NCBI GenBank assembly: GCA_002887195.1
Contig: PJAB01001135.1
Span: forward strand, 1 to 16,911
Origin: Chrysochromulina parva
Taxonomy: Eukaryota > Haptophyta > Prymnesiales > Chrysochromulinaceae
Direction of reading: 5' to 3'
DNA length: 16,911 nucleotides
The position numbers and the translations under genes were made by a program. Under the pieces are notes generated by a model, which was given only the letters and a program-made list of their open reading frames with translations, made no database searches and was not told the origin of the DNA. The number at the start of each line of letters is the position of its first letter. Position 1 is the first letter of the stretch. Shown here piece by piece: positions 6,783 to 16,649 of the stretch.

Positions 6783-9744
6783 GTCTGCCTCATTCCTAGA
6801 AGCCGCCACGCACCGTACGGCCGACGCACGCGGCTCTACCATTCTGAAGGCTGCTGAGGTGCAAACAATAACAGATGCTCTCAGCACGCTCGCGGTCACT
6901 GACGAGGAGAGCATCCGGTGCGCAGCTCAGGCCATGGATCGCGAGACACTTCGACGCTGCCGTGGCAACCTCGCCAAGCTCAAGGATGTGCTTGACGATA
7001 TCTGCGAATCTGCGACGCCAGAGCTGTGCCGCTTCCCGCCCGGTCGGCCCGACATCGAGCTGTACTCACAGATGCTTGAGACCACTTCGAATAGAATAGA
7101 TCACTTCGAATTCGGCGCCCATGTCTACATCAACGGGCAGAAACTTCGTCCGGAAGCCAGCCGCTATGAAGGCTTCCGGGTGGTCCAGTTTGATCGACGG
7201 TGGTCCGTGCTGAGCGATGATGTCTATGAAATCTATGGGGATTACGAAAGGGGCGGCGACAACCCGAAGAAGATGCGAGATTCAATCTCCCGCATGGAGC
7301 TCGGCAATCCGGTGGCTGTCATCACCGGGGATGCAGCAGGCACGTCCGACGGCAGCTCCTTCGTCGCCAACACGCTGCGCGAGGCCCTGGCGTTGCTTGG
7401 CGCGTCCGTCTTCCCCACAGAGTTTCGGATGGACAACCGGCGCGCCAAGAAGCCGTCTCGGCACGATACCGTCATACGTTTCGCGTACGCCGCGCTCCTC
7501 ATCCGGGGCGCACCGCCTGGCACGTACGGCCTCGTAGAGAGCTTCCAGGACTACTGCTGGCTCGGCCCCCACACGCACGTGGTGCTTGCGGCTCCGGGCG
7601 CGCCGGCGCATGCTCGGCTGGCGTCGTTCCTCAAGCTGGCTCAGGCGCAGACGCCGCCGCAGGAGCCGGTGCCCGAGGGCATCTTTGACGGCGTGCGCTG
7701 CATCTTGTCCGGCATGTGCCCTATCATCGGCAACAGGTACGAGCTGCCCGGCAAGGTGCCGTGGTACAACCTGTGCGAGGCGGAATACTCACGGCTGCCC
7801 GCTCACGAGCAAGCGCTCTATCTCAAGTTTGAGCCGACGCACTTCTTGCGACGCCTCGGGAGCGCCACAGGTGGGAGCGCCCCGATCGACGTCGCGGCGT
7901 TGCAGCGTGAGATCGGGGCGGCGCGACTGGCCGGCGTGCCGGAGACTTTGCTCGAGCAGGCGAGCAAGGCGATGGAGGGGGAGCAGCAGCGACGTGCCCG
8001 CGTGGCGATGGAGATCAACATTCGCGCCGTCTGTGGCGAGGGCACGCCCGCTGACCTTCTCGCCTACCTGCGCTCGCTGCGAGCGTGGATCCCGAGAGCG
8101 GAGCTGCTCCACGCGGACGTCGAACCCATCCACATGCGATTCAAGAAGGAGCTGCCCGGGGTGGAGGCGCTCCTCTCGCAAGCCCTCGAGCCCGATGCAC
8201 CGGATGGGATCCCGTCCGACTTGGAGCGGCTCGAACGCTCGCTCGAGATGGCGGTGGTGGCGGGCGTGGCGGAGCCGGTCGTCGCGGCTGCGGCGGAGGC
8301 GCTCGCGGCGCACCGGAAGCGGCGCAAGGAGCAGGCAGCGCTCGAGGAGCAGCTTCTAGCTCTCCAGAAGCGTGAGTGGTCCGACGACCCCACCAGCGCC
8401 GTTGCTGCAGCGGCGGACCTCGTGAAGCGCGCACGCGCGGCCGGCCTCAACGAGACCCTCGTGCAAGCCATCGAGCGGAGGATCGAGAGGGAGGAGAAGC
8501 TCAAGACGACGGGGGTCCTTGAGCTGCAGCTCAGGGCAGTCTGTGCGGAGCTCGGCATGTTGCGCGGCCCTGATGACGGCTCTGACGAGGAGGCGAGCGC
8601 AGTGGGACGGGGCAGCGATCATGAGAGCCGCTACCAGATTGAGACGCTCGTGTTCGGGCTGCCTGTCGACGCCGCGCGTGGCCTCGCGTATTACTGCCAC
8701 GTGTCCGACGAGGAGCTCAACCGTGCCAAGGCGCTCGGCGTCGAGGCCATTCGCGCCGAGTTTCGTGGATTGACCCACGAGCGCGCCGCCGAGGATAACG
8801 AGTGCGTCGACTATGTCCTCGATGCGGAGGCTGGCAGGTGGGGGTGGACGATTGCTTGGCACTGATTGGCACTGCTTGGCACGTGATTGGCCCTTGATTG
8901 TCCCTTGATTGCCACTGATTGTCACTTGATGGGCCGCGATGGGGCCCTGCTTGCTTCCCTCCTCAGCTCGGAAAAACGCTTCCAGGGCGGCCTCATGCGG
9001 GATCGGGACCGGTTTGGCAACGTGCTCGCCAGCCGCCAGGTGGACGACGGGAACGGCGGCCGGCGAGGGATGCGGCTCGAAGACTTTTTGCGCACGCCGA
9101 GCGCGATCTTGGCCGGGCTCTCGCTGGCCGATGTAGCCTCTGTACGGATCTACTCGACCGCCGCCTTTCGTTCCATCAATAACCCGCTGCGCGATATGGA
9201 TCGTCATCTTGCAGGGATGCCCCATCCGCTGCCAGTCACCGTCAGCTTTCTCCAGGACGCTGTGAAGAAGGTATAGGCCATCCGCACCTCTCCCCTCTCT
9301 TCCCTCCCCCTTCGTTTCTCCCCCTGCGGTGAAGCCCCCATCCCGCCCCCATCCCGCCCCTGGTCCCGGCAGCTCCGGAGCGTCGATGCAGTGTCTCAGA
9401 GCCGGAATGATGAAGTACTTCTCTGGCGTGGCATGTCCAATCGTACTTGCTCCACCGACTTTTTCCGAGATGGAGGAACGGAGCTGGCGCCGATGAGCAC
9501 GACCACGAGCCTGAAGACGGCAGTTGAGTACTCAGCCTCCGAGTCGTCCGTGCTGCTTCGGCTGGCGACCTCGTCATTCATGGCCCGCGGCGCCGATATC
9601 AGCTTCCTCTCGGCCTTCGAGGCAGAAAGGGAGGTGCTTTTCCCTCCGTTGACTTACTTACGTGTCGGCGAGCAACACGAGATTCAGATCAAGGAATCTG
9701 GCTTGTCCTTCACTGTGATTGATGTCACCCCAATGCTGTCATGA
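6781..9744 (+). CDS. ILEI/PANDER-type domain protein with C-terminal mono-ADP-ribosyltransferase domain
   Basis: Exons 6781-8837, 8967-9270 and 9400-9744 give 901 residues. Residues 107-250 resemble the ILEI/PANDER (FAM3-like) domain: HVYINGQKL, GFRVVQFDRRWSVL, VYEIYG, then NPVAVITGDAAG and FAYAALLIRGAPPGTYGLVES. Residues about 296-345 (GVRCILSGMCPIIGNRYEL and YNLCEAEY) look like a ZZ-type zinc finger that has lost several Cys. Residues 355-620 are helical repeats and coiled coil. Exons 2-3 hold an ART domain: VRIYSTAAFRSINNPLR, then LWRGM (R797), STTT (S820-T823) and E863-R864-E865, the R-S-E triad with the E-x-E of arginine-specific enzymes. The likely reaction is transfer of ADP-ribose from NAD to arginine of a protein. 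There is no signal peptide, so it is probably intracellular; the target is unknown. ATG 6781 is the first in-frame Met. Confidence 0.8.
8838..8966 (+). other. Intron 1 of the ILEI-ART gene, filled with a 10-11 bp tandem repeat
   Basis: Donor GCAG|GTGGGG and acceptor CCTCCTCAG|CTCGG give a 129-nt intron in phase 2 that joins EAG to SSEKR. Bases 8856-8929 are seven imperfect head-to-tail units of the type TTGGCACTGA / TTGTCCCTTGA. The array shares the 15-mer TTGATTGCCACTGAT with the element at the window start. If retained, the intron introduces a stop after GWTIAWH. Confidence 0.8.
9271..9399 (+). other. Intron 2 of the ILEI-ART gene
   Basis: Donor AAG|GTATAG and acceptor TGTCTCAG|AGCCGG give a phase-0 intron, also 129 nt. 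It joins DAVKK to SRNDEVLLWRGM, just before the first catalytic motif. The middle is a long pyrimidine tract with a repeated CCCCCATCCCG unit. Retention gives a stop one codon into the intron (GTA TAG). Confidence 0.85.
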
Positions 9745-10493
9745 GCCTCAGATGATTTGGCGGTACTGTGTCCGTACTCGGCACGATTGAAAAGGCCGAG
9801 AGGGGCCCTCAAACAAGACCCGCAGGATGAATACGATACTTGGAAATTTGAGGAAACTCATGACGGGTGCGGAGCCGTCCTTTGAGACGGTGAAACTGTG
9901 CAAGCAACGCAAGAATTTTATTCAGCATTAGTCGAAACCAGTTACAAGCGACAAGTACCTAAACAATGATTGAATCATTGATTAAACAAGCGCAACCGAG
10001 ACCCCAGTAGCCAGCAGATTACGCGGTAGGATCTGTACCACGGGGAATACAAAGGGGTGGGCGCCTGGCCCCTGGGGCTGGGCGGAGTCCGCGAGAGAGA
10101 CTGCGAGAGAGGATTTGAGAGGATGAAGATGTGTGCGAGTGGTGACTGGTGTGCCCAGACCGCTAACGCTCACCAAGACATGCTGGCATCATGCTTCCCA
10201 ACGTGAGGAATGCCGCTCGATTGTGACGCGCGCCTGTGGGCCACTAGTGGGCCACCCATAGCGCCATAGCAATCGTCGACGCGGCAGCCACTGGACACTT
10301 GATCGGCGTGTGTGACCGCTGTTGGCTGAGGCTCAGGCGGCGAGGCTGAGGGACCGCACCGACAGAGGAAAAGCTCGCGACCTGCAACGCTCCTCGAGGG
10401 AACGTAGCCCGGCTAATTTCGCTGACTTCGAGCTTGCTAAAGGAAAGGTCAGCTGGCAAGGACAAAAGTCCTCATGACGAAGCGCCCAAACTG
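9745..10493. other. Intergenic region with A/T-rich block and palindrome
   Basis: No convincing gene is visible. About 9825-10010 is much richer in A/T than the surroundings and contains the perfect inverted repeat CAATGATT-G-AATCATTG at 9964-9980. This probably combines the 3' untranslated region of the ART gene with the promoter of the thioesterase gene. I looked for tRNA and spliceosomal RNA signatures and saw none. Confidence 0.5.
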
Positions 10494-11393
10494 ATGAAGC
10501 TCTCCGCCGCAGCAGCTGGGCGCCGCTGGCGGAAGCGCTGCTATGCGACCATGGCTCCAGTACAGCCGCCGCTGCACACACTCTTCAAAACCTTCTCTGC
10601 CGCTGGCGACCACAGCTTCACGGCATCCATCACGGAAGAGTGGATGCAGGGCAGAACCACATACGGTGGCCTGAGCGCTGGGATATGTTTTGAGGCTGCC
10701 AGCCGCTTCATCAATGATGACAGCGTGCCGTTGAGATCGGCGCAGGTCACGTTCGTCGGCCCTGCTGGTGGCGGCGCGGAGATCGACGTTACGCTCGTCC
10801 GGGCAAGCAAGGCGATGTCGTTTGTGCGTGCCGAGTTGTCTACAGGCGGCAAGGTAGCCACATCAGCTCTCTTTGCCTTTGGCGCCGCCCGCTCCTCCAG
10901 CTTTGACGAGCTGCACATTCATCCAGCTCCCGCCGACATTCTCTCTCCGAACCAGTGCCCCGACTTCTACGTCGCTGGGATGAAAATGAGGCCGGTGTTC
11001 CTCCAAAACTTTGAGGCGAGGCTCGCGCGTGGCGGCCGCCCAGTCACCGCCTCGTCGGATTGCGATAATTGGCTGTGGGTACGCCATCTAGGCGCCTGCG
11101 ATGCTGGCCACGTGGACGGGCCGATGACCTCGACCACATGTCTTCTCGCGCTTGCGGACATGCCTCCTCCGGCGATTATGCCCAAATTCACAGAGGTTGC
11201 CCCGGTTGCCTCTGTCTCTTGGCATGTCAACCTGCTCACGGACACTCCGCGGTCGGCGCCGGGCGGCTGGTGGCTCCTCCGGTCGCGAGCGGAGTCGGCT
11301 CGACAAGGTTACTCCTCGCAAGACATGACGCTCTTCGGGGGCGATGGGCAATCGGCGCTCGTTGGAAGGCAAAGCGTCGCCATCTACGCGTGA
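10494..11393 (+). CDS. Acyl-CoA thioesterase-like protein (double hotdog), probably mitochondrial
   Basis: Single exon, 299 residues. The sequence fits the 4HBT_3 / TesB-like group with two hotdog folds. The first contains GRTTYGGLSAGICFEAASRF, PLRSAQVTFVGPAGGGAEI and a FGAARSSS edge. The second contains GGWWLLRSRAESARQGYSSQ and ends GRQSVAIYA. Such enzymes hydrolyse acyl-CoA to free acid and CoA; chain-length preference cannot be read here. Two starts are possible. ATG 10494 gives the Arg-rich, acid-free leader MKLSAAAAGRRWRKRCYAT, with an R-C-Y|A step (Arg at -3) typical of mitochondrial presequence cleavage. ATG 10551 has a better Kozak context (GCGACCATGG) and would give the mature protein without the leader. 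Leaky use of both could give dual location. I chose the longer form because its leader is so presequence-like. Confidence 0.8.
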   Translation: MKLSAAAAGRRWRKRCYATMAPVQPPLHTLFKTFSAAGDHSFTASITEEWMQGRTTYGGLSAGICFEAASRFINDDSVPLRSAQVTFVGPAGGGAEIDVTLVRASKAMSFVRAELSTGGKVATSALFAFGAARSSSFDELHIHPAPADILSPNQCPDFYVAGMKMRPVFLQNFEARLARGGRPVTASSDCDNWLWVRHLGACDAGHVDGPMTSTTCLLALADMPPPAIMPKFTEVAPVASVSWHVNLLTDTPRSAPGGWWLLRSRAESARQGYSSQDMTLFGGDGQSALVGRQSVAIYA

Positions 11394-11583
11394 GCGGACG
11401 GACAGAGGCGTCGAGCGCGCGGTATCCCACGACCATGTCGCGAAAGCTTGAGAGAGCGCGCCCAGAGCCTCCTGCTTTTTGAAGAACTCGTCACAAGTCG
11501 TAACTTTCGTGGCGGATCTGAGGATCGTTAGTTCGTTACAAACATAATAGCAGGCCCGTTCATCGCTGCATCTGTTGTGTTAA

Positions 11584-13119
<1,536 letters not shown>

Positions 13120-13920
13120 GGCGCAATACATCTCTTGCATTTCAGGTTGCTACTTGTGGACGCATGACGCATTGGGATTCAGATCGATGGCGCCCCCTGC
13201 GCCTCGCCTTTTCCCATTCTTTTCCTAGTGCTTTCCCCCCCCGCCCCCTCCTCTATCCGAGCACTGCCATCTCGCATTTTCGTCCCGATCTTGGCGCGAT
13301 GAGCTTTATTTCGCGTCCTCTGTGCTTCTCCCCCCGCCCCGCCAGTCTCTGACTCTCGATCGTACCGGTATGGCGCATGGGTTCGCCCTCGCCGCGGCGG
13401 TAGTCGCAATATAGACTTGACTTGACTTCTATCTTTAGACAGTCATTTAGACAGTCAGTCAGTCCGTGGGGCACGAGATGAGGCGGCGCGGCCTCTGGTT
13501 GCGTGGCCTGCCGCCTGCCGTGGGAGCTGGGACGTTTTCATGGACGTTTTTCAACCACCGCCCACGCTGTGCTATGCTTACCGGTTGGTCCCGCTGGGAC
13601 CCTCACCACCCGACCTGTCATGTGGCGATGTGCGGGGTGGCTTCTGCTGCCGCCGGCCCCGCAAACGCCGGGCGGCGGGCCCGCGCGGCGGGCTTAAAAG
13701 CCTAAGAATATTGGCTCAACAATACAATTAGTCCCTCACAACTGTCTCCCTCTAACGCTCGACCTGGCTCTTGAGATGGCTGGCATCGTCTTGTCCGTGC
13801 GTCTCCCACATTTGGTATCTCTGCAAGTCTTCGGTTCAGCGTGGCTGAAGATTCTGAAGAGTTGACATCATGCGTGTGAGAGGAGCGCGGTCGTGAGTCG
13901 GGCCTGTGTGTGGAGCTAGT
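13120..13920. other. Intergenic region with simple repeats
   Basis: This is the 3' flank of the J-PHD gene and a gene-poor stretch. Visible features are a C-rich run near 13230-13250 and a simple-sequence cluster at 13412-13465 (GACTT and TTAGACAGTC units). There is also a small perfect hairpin GGTCCC-GCT-GGGACC at 13587-13601 and an A/T-rich patch near 13700-13740. No coding frame is convincing. Confidence 0.5.
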
Positions 13921-14280
13921 CTAGAAGCGACGGCAAGCATCGTCCATCCCCGAGCCCTTCAGCTTGGCCCAACCTTCCGGAGAATGCAACCACTGGCCGC
14001 CGTTGCTCGGCCCACCGTCGAACGGCATCCAGGCCTTATCGCTCACTGGCTGCCACTCCTTTTTTCCGACGGGAATCTGCTCCAAAACCTTCAGATGCTG
14101 GACACCGTTGACCTCGAAAACAAGACCCTTGAGCAACGCCCCATTACGCGGCCAATCGTCGCCACCGGGGCGACCACCACCGCGCGGATCGCCGCGCCAG
14201 TAGATCCCGGATCAGGATCCGAATGAATTTCCGCAGACGAAGACCTGCGGTTCGGGCGACACGAGACCTGCATGAGCCAT
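13921..14280 (-). pseudogene. Coding-like sequence interrupted by one in-frame TGA
   Basis: I do not recognise this protein. On the minus strand an ATG at 14280 opens a 22-codon frame (MAHAGLVSPEPQVFVCGNSF and two more residues) to a TGA at 14214-14212. The same frame then stays open for 96 more codons to a TAG at 13923-13921. The downstream part has a protein-like mix with many Trp, Gly and Pro (IYWRGDPRGGG, DDWPRNGALLKGLVFEVNG, EWQPVSDKAWMPFDGG), unlike the Arg/Ala-rich shadow frames elsewhere. It may be a nonsense-broken gene, a transposon remnant, a gene with a missed intron or a recoded UGA. The upstream frame also extends back to 14442 with plausible residues, so the true start is uncertain. 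Confidence 0.35.
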
Positions 14281-14622
14281 AATGGCCTTGAGACGAGCGA
14301 CGAGAGACGAGAGAAGTGAGGAGAAAGCGTCGGAAGTGTCCGCTGGAAAAGTCGAAGAAAAGTCAAGAAAGCGATCACGAAGATTTCTATACCAAATCAC
14401 AGTAAAAAGACACCGGGGGGAGCCGGGACATCCACGGGACAACGGACCCGTACTGTAGGTACAGTACCGGTAAGCCTACGGCGCGCCGCGGGGCGACTGG
14501 GAATGTGTTTTCCGATGCGCAACGCTGTGGCGAAGCGGCGCTTGACGCGCTGAGCGGCATTGCGCGTGTCGCGCTCCAGCATCCATCCGTGCCGGCGTAC
14601 ACTTGGCGCGGCAGCGCGCATC
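14281..14622. promoter_or_regulatory. Upstream region of FkbM gene with 18-bp inverted repeat
   Basis: This lies between the possible minus-strand gene and the methyltransferase start. It contains GTACTGTA-GG-TACAGTAC at 14450-14467, 8-bp perfect arms with a 2-nt centre, about 155 bp before the ATG. Such symmetry fits a dimeric regulator site but none is identified. No other element is clear. Confidence 0.35.
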
Positions 14623-15438
14623 ATGACCCGCATCGCTGCCAAGGACCCGTATCGCTGCTCGACCATGCGGCGGCGTCGGACCACGAGCGCCAGCGTGCCG
14701 ATAAGCATGCGCTGGTATGTGCTACTGCTGGCCAGTCTCGGCAGCATGAAGGCTGTCGCCGGAAACGCGTACACAGAGAGCGCAAAGTGCCCGTTCATGA
14801 ACTATCTTCTTGACCATGCAACGTCGAAACAAGGAATTGTACTTGACGTGGGCGCCAACGGCGGTTGCGAGATGACGACTGCGCTTAGGAAAGGTCGGCG
14901 TGTCATCGGCGTCGAGTGCCTTGAGAGTGCCTACCGCGAGCTGCTCAACATGTCCCACATTATGGAAAACCCGAATGCCACCTTGCTGCACGTATGCGCA
15001 AGCAACAACACACGCATGGCCGAGCTGAATCTTGCAGGTGACTCGTCGAGCCTCATTGAAGCCAATGTGGCCAAGGGGTGGGAATTGAAGAAGGTGCCGA
15101 AGCACGGGCGCGTGCGAGAGCCCGTCATTTTGTTGCCTCTTGATAAGCTGCTTCCAACGGCAGAGTGCGTCGCGGTCATCAAGGTCGATGTGCAAGGCGC
15201 AGAGTACGAGGCGCTCCAAGGGCTGCTCAACACAATCATTCGTGACCGTCCCGTGATCGGGTATGAAGATGAGAGGCGCTTCATGAAGGGTGGCAATGTA
15301 AGCCACATGTTAGAGCGGCTGGGGTACACCTGCCATGGCTATGGTAATCCCCACTACAATCGGGAAGGCAATACAATCTGCACGCCCCTCTCTCCACTGA
15401 GAGTCGAAGGAATTCCTTGTACAGCCAGTCAGCCATGA
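14623..15438 (+). CDS. FkbM-family SAM-dependent methyltransferase with signal anchor
   Basis: Single exon, 271 residues, first in-frame ATG at 14623, TGA stop. A basic N-terminus (RRRR at 16-19) precedes a hydrophobic stretch at about 31-46 (WYVLLLASLGSMKAVA), fitting a signal peptide or type II signal anchor. The catalytic part then faces the secretory lumen. Motif I for S-adenosylmethionine is VLDVGANGG (73-81), followed by VIGVECLES with the acidic residue that usually binds the ribose. IKVDVQGAEYEALQG (186-200) is the FkbM signature. Many FkbM proteins O-methylate sugars; a role in glycan methylation in the Golgi is inferred, and the acceptor is unknown. The gene converges with the CCCH gene; only 71 bp separate their stop codons, so the transcripts probably overlap at their 3' ends. 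Confidence 0.85.
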   Translation: MTRIAAKDPYRCSTMRRRRTTSASVPISMRWYVLLLASLGSMKAVAGNAYTESAKCPFMNYLLDHATSKQGIVLDVGANGGCEMTTALRKGRRVIGVECLESAYRELLNMSHIMENPNATLLHVCASNNTRMAELNLAGDSSSLIEANVAKGWELKKVPKHGRVREPVILLPLDKLLPTAECVAVIKVDVQGAEYEALQGLLNTIIRDRPVIGYEDERRFMKGGNVSHMLERLGYTCHGYGNPHYNREGNTICTPLSPLRVEGIPCTASQP

Positions 15439-15509
15439 CTGCACGATGCGCGCATGGCGTTTACGCTTCTCCAGGCTTCATGTGACACTAAAAACTTTTC
15501 CTACATCCT

Positions 15510-16649
15510 TCATCCTACCACGTCGCCGCTGCGGCCAAAAGAAAAAAGACCCAAGACCCCAGACCGTCCACTGGACATGCCACTGGAGAGCCTGCTGTCG
15601 AAGGCGTTGGCACTTCTGCCCCTAGAGGGGCGTGTGATCACGATGGCGCTCGGTTCCTGCCGCAATGGTGCTGTGGTGACCGCAGTGGGAGGAAAGGCGG
15701 AGGCAGCAGGCAAGGCCACCACCGACCTGCCCTCCTCGTCCTCCTCGTCCTCCTCGTCCTCCAGATCCCGCACTAGGGCGCCGACGACGTCCGACGCGGC
15801 GACGCGGCGTGTCGCGGCATGAGCCGAGTTCCCCGTACTCGTCGGCTCCTCTGTGCGGGCGGCGAGGGGGGCACGCGACACCTCCGCCTCGAGCACGTCG
15901 ATGAGGCGGAGCTGCAGCCAGACACTCTCAGCGCCTGTGGCGCCGCGGGCGCGCACATATGCGCGACGCGCGTGCAGCTCCAGCTCCGGCGGACATCCCA
16001 GCTCCGGCGAACAGCGCGCCCTCCCGAGCAACCCGAGGCCGTACTCGGCCGCAGCGATCGACTCGCTCGCGGACCCCAGCGCCGCAAGTGCGACGGACTT
16101 GTGCATCTGAATGGCGGCGAGGACTGCAGCGGCGCCGCCACGGCTGAGCTGGATGGTAAAGAGCGAGTTGGCAATCTGCCCAGCCGCCTCAAACTCACGC
16201 AGCGCACGAGTCGCATCGCCCGAACGCAACGCACGCCGCCCCGCTCGGATAGTGTCGGCGAAGAGTGGCCGGAGTTCCTCCCCGAATGAGGAGGTGCCCA
16301 TCGACGCGTGCACAAAGGCGCACCTTGAACCATACCTGCAGGCGCCCGTGCGAGCGAACTCGACGCATGGCGCCGCAGACTTTTGCAGCGATTTCCGTGG
16401 CGGTGGCCGGGGTTGCAGCGCCAAGGGAGGCAGCGACGAGGGTGGCTGCGATTCGTCCGCCGTTGAGGAATCTGCCACTCCAGGAGGTGCCAATAAATGC
16501 TCCTCGAATGAAGCCGCAAGTGCTACTGCAGCGCGGCGCGCCCGTAACTCGAAGAGCCACGAGTGGACCGGCTCTGCGTTGCCGACCGCCGCCGCGTTCA
16601 GCCCCTCTGGACCGCCCCGCGAGACTTGACTCGTGTGAACCATCACCAT
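15510..16649 (-). CDS. CCCH zinc-finger protein with helical-repeat region
   Basis: Single exon, 379 residues, ATG at 16649 (a second in-frame ATG two codons later), TGA at 15510. One CCCH finger is clear: C95-x8-C104-x5-C110-x3-H114 within PCVEFARTGACRYGSRCAF, the spacing of RNA-binding CCCH fingers. Residues about 125-230 are Ala/Leu-rich helices in antiparallel style (IRAGRRALRSGDATRALREF, MHKSVALAALGSASESIAAA), resembling tetratricopeptide repeats. A Glu/Asp run (about 293-303) follows, then a Ser/Gly/Arg-rich tail. A role in mRNA binding is likely from the finger alone; the target is unknown. A single finger beside TPR-like helices suggests RNA binding plus a protein-interaction surface. 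Confidence 0.75.
   Translation of the reverse strand: MVMVHTSQVSRGGPEGLNAAAVGNAEPVHSWLFELRARRAAVALAASFEEHLLAPPGVADSSTADESQPPSSLPPLALQPRPPPRKSLQKSAAPCVEFARTGACRYGSRCAFVHASMGTSSFGEELRPLFADTIRAGRRALRSGDATRALREFEAAGQIANSLFTIQLSRGGAAAVLAAIQMHKSVALAALGSASESIAAAEYGLGLLGRARCSPELGCPPELELHARRAYVRARGATGAESVWLQLRLIDVLEAEVSRAPLAARTEEPTSTGNSAHAATRRVAASDVVGALVRDLEDEEDEEDEEGRSVVALPAASAFPPTAVTTAPLRQEPSAIVITRPSRGRSANAFDSRLSSGMSSGRSGVLGLFSFGRSGDVVG

Noticed and set aside
13587..13601. GGTCCC-GCT-GGGACC hairpin as a terminator
   Set aside because: There is no following T-run, and hairpin terminators of this sort are bacterial. It is about 470 bp from the nearest stop codon. I list it only as a small inverted repeat.
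13466..13731. Several short overlapping open frames
   Set aside because: Short, with low-information composition, no motif, and mutually exclusive frames; none looks like a real protein.
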